Assembly (NCBI GenBank): GCA_934255135.1
Contig: CAKQMV010000003.1
Span: 105,014-169,013 of the forward strand
Reading direction: 5' to 3'
Length of the DNA: 64,000 nt
Source: an uncultured Clostridia bacterium
Lineage (GTDB): Bacteria; Bacillota; Clostridia; Peptostreptococcales; Anaerovoracaceae
In this document: piece by piece, positions 60,099 through 64,000 of the stretch
How the letters are laid out: the number at the start of each line of letters is the position of its first letter
How positions within the stretch are numbered: position 1 is the first letter of the stretch
Position numbers and translations under genes: made by a program
The notes under the pieces: generated by a model
The model's input: the letters and a program-made list of their open reading frames with translations, nothing else
Database searches by the model: none
What the model was told of the DNA's origin: nothing

Positions 60099-60644
60099 CT
60101 ACTTAAAGCTTCTACCGTACTCGAGACCCTTCTCGAATGCGGCTTTATTAAGAGGAAGGAGATCCTTCTTCTTACCAAGTTTACGCTCGATTGTACTCCA
60201 CATTACGTCTACTGGGAATACCTCTGTATATCCGATATAAGCGCCGAGCATGATTACGTTAAGAACCTTAGTATTACCGAGCTCAATAGCATCAGCAGTA
60301 CCTGGAACTCTGATTACGTTTATATCGTCTCTTGTAATCTCATCAGTTACGATTGTATCGTTGATGAAGAGATTTCCACCTGGCTTAAGCTGGCCAATGA
60401 ATTTGTTAAGTGATGGGTTGTTAAGAATGATCATGTCATCCATAAAGTCAGCTCTTGGTGTTCCAACTTCCTTATCAGAAATTACAACGAAACAGTTTGC
60501 TGTACCTCCACGCTGCTCTGCTCCATATGTTGGGAAGAAAACAGTGTTAAGATCAGTTGCCTCGCAAACAGCCTGTGCAAGGAACTTACCAATTGTCATT
60601 ACACCCTGTCCACCAAAACCTGCTACACAAATATTAGTTTCCAT
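60099..60644 (-). CDS. 2-oxoacid:ferredoxin oxidoreductase, gamma subunit
   Basis: A 181-residue subunit: METNICVAGFGGQGVMTIGK, FFPTYGAEQRGGTANCFVVI (~37), ADFMDDMIILNNPSLNKFIG (~66) and YIGYTEVFPVDVMWSTIERK (~135). It corresponds to KorC/VorA-type gamma subunits. AGGAGG precedes the ATG. Last gene of the delta-alpha-beta-gamma operon; followed by a strong terminator. It takes part in CoA-dependent oxidation of a 2-oxoacid with electrons to ferredoxin. Confidence 0.93.
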   Translation of the reverse strand: METNICVAGFGGQGVMTIGKFLAQAVCEATDLNTVFFPTYGAEQRGGTANCFVVISDKEVGTPRADFMDDMIILNNPSLNKFIGQLKPGGNLFINDTIVTDEITRDDINVIRVPGTADAIELGNTKVLNVIMLGAYIGYTEVFPVDVMWSTIERKLGKKKDLLPLNKAAFEKGLEYGRSFK

Positions 60645-60655
60645 TCGTTCTCCTC

Positions 60656-61411
60656 CTATTTATCGCTGTTGTCTCTGATTACGCCGAGAGGGAACTCCTT
60701 AAGCATGTTCTCCTCGAGGAAATCAAGTGAATCAAGTGCTGAAAGACCCCAGTTAGTTGGGCAGCTAGTAACAATCTCAACAAGTGAGTAACCCTTGCCG
60801 TCAATCTGATTCTGGAATGCCTTCTTGATAGCATTCTTAGTCTTGATAACGTTAGCAGGAGTGTTACAGCTTGTTCTCTCAAGATATACAGGAGCTGTGA
60901 GTGTGTCAAGGAGCTCACAGATGTGCATTGGATATCCGTGCTCCTCAGCCTTTCTTCCCTTAGGTGCTGTAGTAGCCTTCATGCCGAGAAGAGTTGTTGG
61001 AGCCATCTGTCCACCTGTCATTCCGTAAATACCGTTGTTTACGAAGATAACAGTGATGTTCTCACCTCTGTTAGCTGCTGCTACTGACTCTGCAAAACCG
61101 ATTGATGCAAAGTCTCCGTCTCCCTGATATGAGTAAACGATCTTGTCAGGGTTACCTCTCTTAACACCAGTAGCTACTGCACTTGCTCTTCCGTGTGCAC
61201 ACTGAATGTAGTCGTAGTCAATGTACTCCATGAAGAGTCCGCAGCATCCTACACCTGTACATGATACAGTCTTGTCTGCAATATCGAGCTCCTCAAGAAC
61301 CTCTCCGATGAGCTTGATAATAGTATCGTGCATGCAACCTGGGCAGAATCCAGAGGACTTTCCAGGCTGAATTGTCTTAGTTTTAGTATAAATAAGCTTC
61401 TCGTCTGCCAT
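60656..61411 (-). CDS. 2-oxoacid:ferredoxin oxidoreductase, beta (TPP) subunit
   Basis: A 251-residue TPP subunit. SGFCPGCMHDTIIKLIGEVL (~20) carries the CxxC cluster ligands, with further Cys in TVSCTGVGCCGLFMEYIDYD (~48); IQCAHGRASAVATGVKRGNP and GDGDFASIGFAESVAAANRG (~97) hold the TPP-Mg site; NNGIYGMTGGQMAPTTLLGM (~126) is conserved. Related enzymes oxidise 2-oxoglutarate or branched-chain 2-oxoacids; this cannot be resolved here. Confidence 0.94.
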   Translation of the reverse strand: MADEKLIYTKTKTIQPGKSSGFCPGCMHDTIIKLIGEVLEELDIADKTVSCTGVGCCGLFMEYIDYDYIQCAHGRASAVATGVKRGNPDKIVYSYQGDGDFASIGFAESVAAANRGENITVIFVNNGIYGMTGGQMAPTTLLGMKATTAPKGRKAEEHGYPMHICELLDTLTAPVYLERTSCNTPANVIKTKNAIKKAFQNQIDGKGYSLVEIVTSCPTNWGLSALDSLDFLEENMLKEFPLGVIRDNSDK

Positions 61412-61426
61412 TTCCAGTTCCTCCTA

Positions 61427-62500
61427 TTACTTAAGCATTTCCTTTGCAGCATCCATGATAGCGCCCTTGCTGAGCAGGTTACCTGCTGATCTCAGACAAG
61501 TTGTGATAGGTGCTCTACCATCAACTGCAACCTTAACATCATCAACGAACTGTGCAGGAATACTCATCTCTACGTCTACAATACCCTTACAGATATCATA
61601 GTTGATCTTGTCATATGCCTGATATGGGAATGGGTAAACAGTCTTAGCTCTTACGAGACCAGCCTTAACACCCTCAGCTCTGAGAGCATCAACTGCTGAC
61701 TTAGTAATTCTAGCTGAAATACCATATGATGTAAGAATAACCTCAGCATCATCTACAAGGTAAAGCTCAGCCTCAGCCTCTGGAGCCCATGACTTGTACA
61801 TAGCGTCAGCTTCCTTATTGCACTTCTCATAAAGAGCGTTGTCCCATCCACCTGGGTTGATCCAAGCTCTTGATCCAAGCTGGTGACCTACTGCAGCCCA
61901 CTCATCCTTAGATGCCTTGATAGCAGCAACTTCCTCAGCACTTCTCTGCTCTGGAAGTACAACTGGCTCAAGGATTGAACCGATAACTCCGTCAGCAAGT
62001 ACGAGAACTGGGTTTCTCTCCTTATCAGCATAATCGAATGCTGCATAAGTCATGTCTACAGCCTCCTGAACTGTTGCAGGAGCAAATACTCTCATTCTGA
62101 AACCACCGTTTCCTGAAGCCTTAGTAGCCTGGTGATAATCCTGCTGTGCTGGCTGGATTGTTCCTACTCCAGGGCCTCCTCTTGAAACGTTAACGTAAAC
62201 CATTGGAATTCTAGCCATTGCACAGTATGAAACACCCTCACTCTTTAGTGAGATACCACAGCTTGATGATGAAGTCATTGCTCTAACTCCACCTGCTGCA
62301 TTTCCGTATACCATGTTGATAGCTGCAACCTCTGACTCAGCCTGTACGAACTGACCGTCAACTTCAGGGAGTCTTCTAGCCATATACTCAGGAATCTCGT
62401 TCTGAGGTGTAATAGGATAACCTGCAAAGAATCTGCAGCCTGCTCTAACAGCAGCCTCTGCGATAGCTTCGCAGCCCTTCATCAGTACTCTTTCTGCCAT
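61427..62500 (-). CDS. 2-oxoacid:ferredoxin oxidoreductase, alpha subunit (VorB/KorA type)
   Basis: A 357-residue subunit. The start MAERVLMKGCEAIAEAAVRA follows GGGAGG by 5 bases; the longer frame runs back through the ferredoxin gene's end. CRFFAGYPITPQNEIPEYMA (~21), AMTSSSSCGISLKSEGVSYC (~75), SRGGPGVGTIQPAQQDYHQA (~110) and a C-terminal domain with VRAKTVYPFPYQAYDKI match. Sequence flavour is closest to what is usually annotated VorB (3-methyl-2-oxobutanoate), which would give branched acyl-CoA from valine-type 2-oxoacids. Confidence 0.93.
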   Translation of the reverse strand: MAERVLMKGCEAIAEAAVRAGCRFFAGYPITPQNEIPEYMARRLPEVDGQFVQAESEVAAINMVYGNAAGGVRAMTSSSSCGISLKSEGVSYCAMARIPMVYVNVSRGGPGVGTIQPAQQDYHQATKASGNGGFRMRVFAPATVQEAVDMTYAAFDYADKERNPVLVLADGVIGSILEPVVLPEQRSAEEVAAIKASKDEWAAVGHQLGSRAWINPGGWDNALYEKCNKEADAMYKSWAPEAEAELYLVDDAEVILTSYGISARITKSAVDALRAEGVKAGLVRAKTVYPFPYQAYDKINYDICKGIVDVEMSIPAQFVDDVKVAVDGRAPITTCLRSAGNLLSKGAIMDAAKEMLK

Positions 62501-62513
62501 AACATCCTCCCTT

Positions 62514-62714
62514 CTACTTATACACATTGATTGCACCTGCTGGGCACATACGTGCACATGAACAGCATCCTACACAATCATCATTAACTGATTCAACAAC
62601 TTCATAGCCCTTAGAATTTACTGTCTTACCGATAGCAAGGACATTCTTAGGGCAGAACTTAACGCAGTAGCCGCAGCTCTTGCAAAGTTCCGCTACGATT
62701 TCAACTCTAGCCAT
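62514..62714 (-). CDS. 2-oxoacid:ferredoxin oxidoreductase, delta subunit (2x[4Fe-4S] ferredoxin)
   Basis: A 66-residue ferredoxin: MARVEIVAELCKSCGYCVKF continuing CPKNVL, then VNDDCVGCCSCARMCPAGAI, i.e. two CxxCxxCxxxCP sets. The start follows GAGGAGG. First gene of the operon and divergent from the LysR regulator. It passes electrons from the TPP subunit to free ferredoxin. Confidence 0.94.
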   Translation of the reverse strand: MARVEIVAELCKSCGYCVKFCPKNVLAIGKTVNSKGYEVVESVNDDCVGCCSCARMCPAGAINVYK

Positions 62715-62770
62715 TAGATTCCTCCTCTTTCTGTGAAAGTCATCCAAACATACCCACTATGTTCGCAGAA

Positions 62771-62810
62771 TTTCTTATCATTACTTTTATTATAGTTAAG
62801 AAATTGACTA
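62771..62810. promoter_or_regulatory. Divergent lysR / oxidoreductase control region
   Basis: A 7-bp inverted repeat TTTCTTA-N19-TAAGAAA (62771-62803) and TAGT-N10-ACTA (62793-62810) lie between the genes. Minus-strand -10 TATAAT is at 62789-62794. The palindromes overlap both promoters and are plausible LysR sites (T-N11-A type). Confidence 0.45.
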
Positions 62811-62832
62811 AATAGAAACGAGGAAATATAAT
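62804..62832 (+). promoter_or_regulatory. Promoter of the lysR gene
   Basis: TTGACT (62804-62809), 17-base spacer, TATAAT (62827-62832). Confidence 0.65.
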
Positions 62833-62876
62833 AAGGTATAGAGATTCTTTATATCCCAAACAAGGAGAATACGATA

Positions 62877-63806
62877 ATGGATATAAATAAACTGAAAGTA
62901 TTTCTATCTGTAGTAGATGCAGGAAGTATTAACAAAGCAGCAGAGAAACTCGGCTATTCACAAGCCGGAATATCATATATCATCAAGCAGATTGAAGAAG
63001 AATTCGGTATCACTCTACTCGAAAGATCATTCAATGGCGTAAGGCTTACCGTACAAGGCAAAGCCGTAATATCTGAGCTGAAGCGTGCAGTTAATGCATA
63101 TAAGTCGTTTGAGGGTGTTATCGACGCGCAGAAGAGCAACATAAGCAATACAATACACGTTGCAGCAGTCGATACAGTTACATCAAGATGGTTCTCAGAG
63201 GCAGTAGAGCTTTTGCTGCAGACAAACCCAGATGTCAACATAGATATAATTGATGGTGATCCTTTCGAAATTAACGAGTGGGTTGAGAATGGAGTTGTAG
63301 ACATAGGTATAACAGAACTTGATTGGGCAATTAAGGGCAATACATGGATTCATTTGCTCGACGATCCATATAGAGCAATCTTTCCACCAGAAACAGGCGC
63401 GCCATCACCTTGCCCTTTATCATACTTTGAAGGGCGACGATTCTATGTCCCTGATTTTGGAAGAGAAAGAACAGTTCCTGCAATGCTTAAGCAACAGAAA
63501 GTAAATGTTCAGACGCTCTACGACAAGGTAGGTAATCTTACGATACTAAGAAGCATTTCTAAGGGACGTGCCTGTACGCTTATGTCACTTCTTGAAGTAG
63601 AGATGTGCCCTGTAAGAACCATGGGCAAAACATCCATGCCAGAAATCCTTCAGGTCGAAGGTTCTCCGCACAGAGACATCGGAATAGTCCTAAAGCCAGA
63701 GAATAACGACAATGAGAATATCAAGACCTTCATAAACTGTTTCAAGAAGGCGATAGCAGACGACACAGAATGGAACAACCTAATACAACATGATTTCAAT
63801 CTCTAA
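62877..63806 (+). CDS. LysR-family transcriptional regulator
   Basis: A 309-residue regulator. N-terminal winged helix-turn-helix: MDINKLKVFLSVVDAGSINK, AAEKLGYSQAGISYIIKQIE (~21), LLERSFNGVRLTVQGKAVIS (~53). The substrate-binding domain follows (~90-300; NVDINIIDGDP-like DVNIDIIDGDPFEINEWVEN at ~121). Typical length. AAGGAG precedes the ATG. Divergent orientation suggests control of the oxidoreductase operon by its substrate or product (inference). Confidence 0.93.
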   Translation: MDINKLKVFLSVVDAGSINKAAEKLGYSQAGISYIIKQIEEEFGITLLERSFNGVRLTVQGKAVISELKRAVNAYKSFEGVIDAQKSNISNTIHVAAVDTVTSRWFSEAVELLLQTNPDVNIDIIDGDPFEINEWVENGVVDIGITELDWAIKGNTWIHLLDDPYRAIFPPETGAPSPCPLSYFEGRRFYVPDFGRERTVPAMLKQQKVNVQTLYDKVGNLTILRSISKGRACTLMSLLEVEMCPVRTMGKTSMPEILQVEGSPHRDIGIVLKPENNDNENIKTFINCFKKAIADDTEWNNLIQHDFNL

Positions 63807-63821
63807 TTAATAGAGCACGTT

Positions 63822-63866
63822 AAAAGCCACACATCCATTGCAATCGCATTAGATGTGTGGCTTTTC
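63822..63866 (+). terminator. Terminator after lysR
   Basis: AAAGCCACACATC/GATGTGTGGCTTT stem, then TTTC on plus. Confidence 0.85.
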
Positions 63867-63893
63867 AAGTAATGTATTATTCATTTCGCAAAT

Positions 63894-63916
63894 AAAAAAG
63901 ACTCCATAATGGAATC
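63894..63916 (-). terminator. rRNA operon terminator
   Basis: GATTCCA-TTA-TGGAGTC followed by six U on the minus strand, ~20 bases after the 5S rRNA 3' end. Confidence 0.8.
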
Positions 63917-63934
63917 TTCTAAAAAAAAGAAAAA

Positions 63935-64000
63935 CCGGCGACGTCCTAATTTCCCAGGAGGCTGCCCTCCAAGTATCTTCAGCGCTAAAGAGCTTAACTT
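63935..64000 (-). rRNA. rrf: 5S ribosomal RNA, 3' part (runs off the right edge)
   Basis: The minus strand reads GAAGTTAAGCTC-like conserved sequence (AAGTTAAGCTCTTTAGCGCT), then GAAGATACTTGGAGGG and ends near GGACGTCGCCGG. This is the second half of a Firmicutes 5S rRNA; the exact 3' end is approximate. An rRNA operon therefore lies to the right, transcribed towards this window. Confidence 0.9.

Overview
The window is a 64 kb stretch of housekeeping chromosome from a low-to-moderate GC, Gram-positive anaerobe of the class Clostridia. Indicators are AddA rather than RecBCD, DivIVA/SepF/YggT, the ylxM-ffh-rpsP-khpA-rimM-trmD operon, RqcH, a split transketolase, a ferredoxin-dependent 2-oxoacid oxidoreductase with no pyruvate dehydrogenase, strong GGAGG ribosome sites and U-rich intrinsic terminators. 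A non-motile relative of the Eubacteriales Family XIII / Mogibacterium group would fit, but that is a guess. No CRISPR array, prophage, insertion sequence or integrase was seen.

Layout: almost everything is on the minus strand, so it is best read from right to left. At the right edge lie the 3' end of a 5S rRNA gene, a LysR regulator (+) and a divergent four-gene 2-oxoacid:ferredoxin oxidoreductase operon (62.7-60.1 kb). Next comes a cell-wall-like cassette: a MurT-type ligase, a GatD-like protein lacking its nucleophilic cysteine, an ATP-grasp enzyme and a nitroreductase (59.9-56.2 kb). An unusual 1.1 kb gene-poor gap follows (56.2-55.1 kb). It holds a predicted ~490-nt non-coding RNA made of ~67-bp degenerate repeats. 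Then comes a nucleotide block: carA-carB, pyrG (each with a structured leader) and a fused purF-purC (55.1-46.5 kb). After it are the SRP/ribosome operon (46.4-42.8 kb) and a division/envelope operon (HlyD-like, yggS, sepF, yggT, divIVA, lspA, rluD; 42.8-38.1 kb).

From 38 to 30 kb are a flavin reductase, RqcH, the yicC/gmk/rpoZ group and addA. From 30 to 19 kb lie gpmI, gdhA, pcrA-ligA-mgtE and the split transketolase. A polar amino-acid ABC transporter (19-16.7 kb) precedes a long operon, ftsE-ftsX-M23 hydrolase-ctp-like protease region-recJ-PPTase-recX-rmuC-phosphoesterase-lipid kinase (16.5-7.1 kb), with a tRNA-Ser just beyond its end. The left end holds an F420-ligase-like gene, a deleted MFS transporter remnant next to aroD, an alanine/glycine symporter, a DUF1015 gene and the start of an aminotransferase.

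The most interesting points are: the repeat-built RNA and its divergent tiny RNA at 55.5-56.2 kb; mutually exclusive hairpins in the carAB leader; an attenuator-like three-way structure before pyrG; an in-frame PurF-PurC fusion that keeps the purC ribosome site inside the coding sequence; and the MurT-like / cysteine-less GatD-like / ATP-grasp cassette. All motif and structure calls were made by eye, without database searches or folding software.
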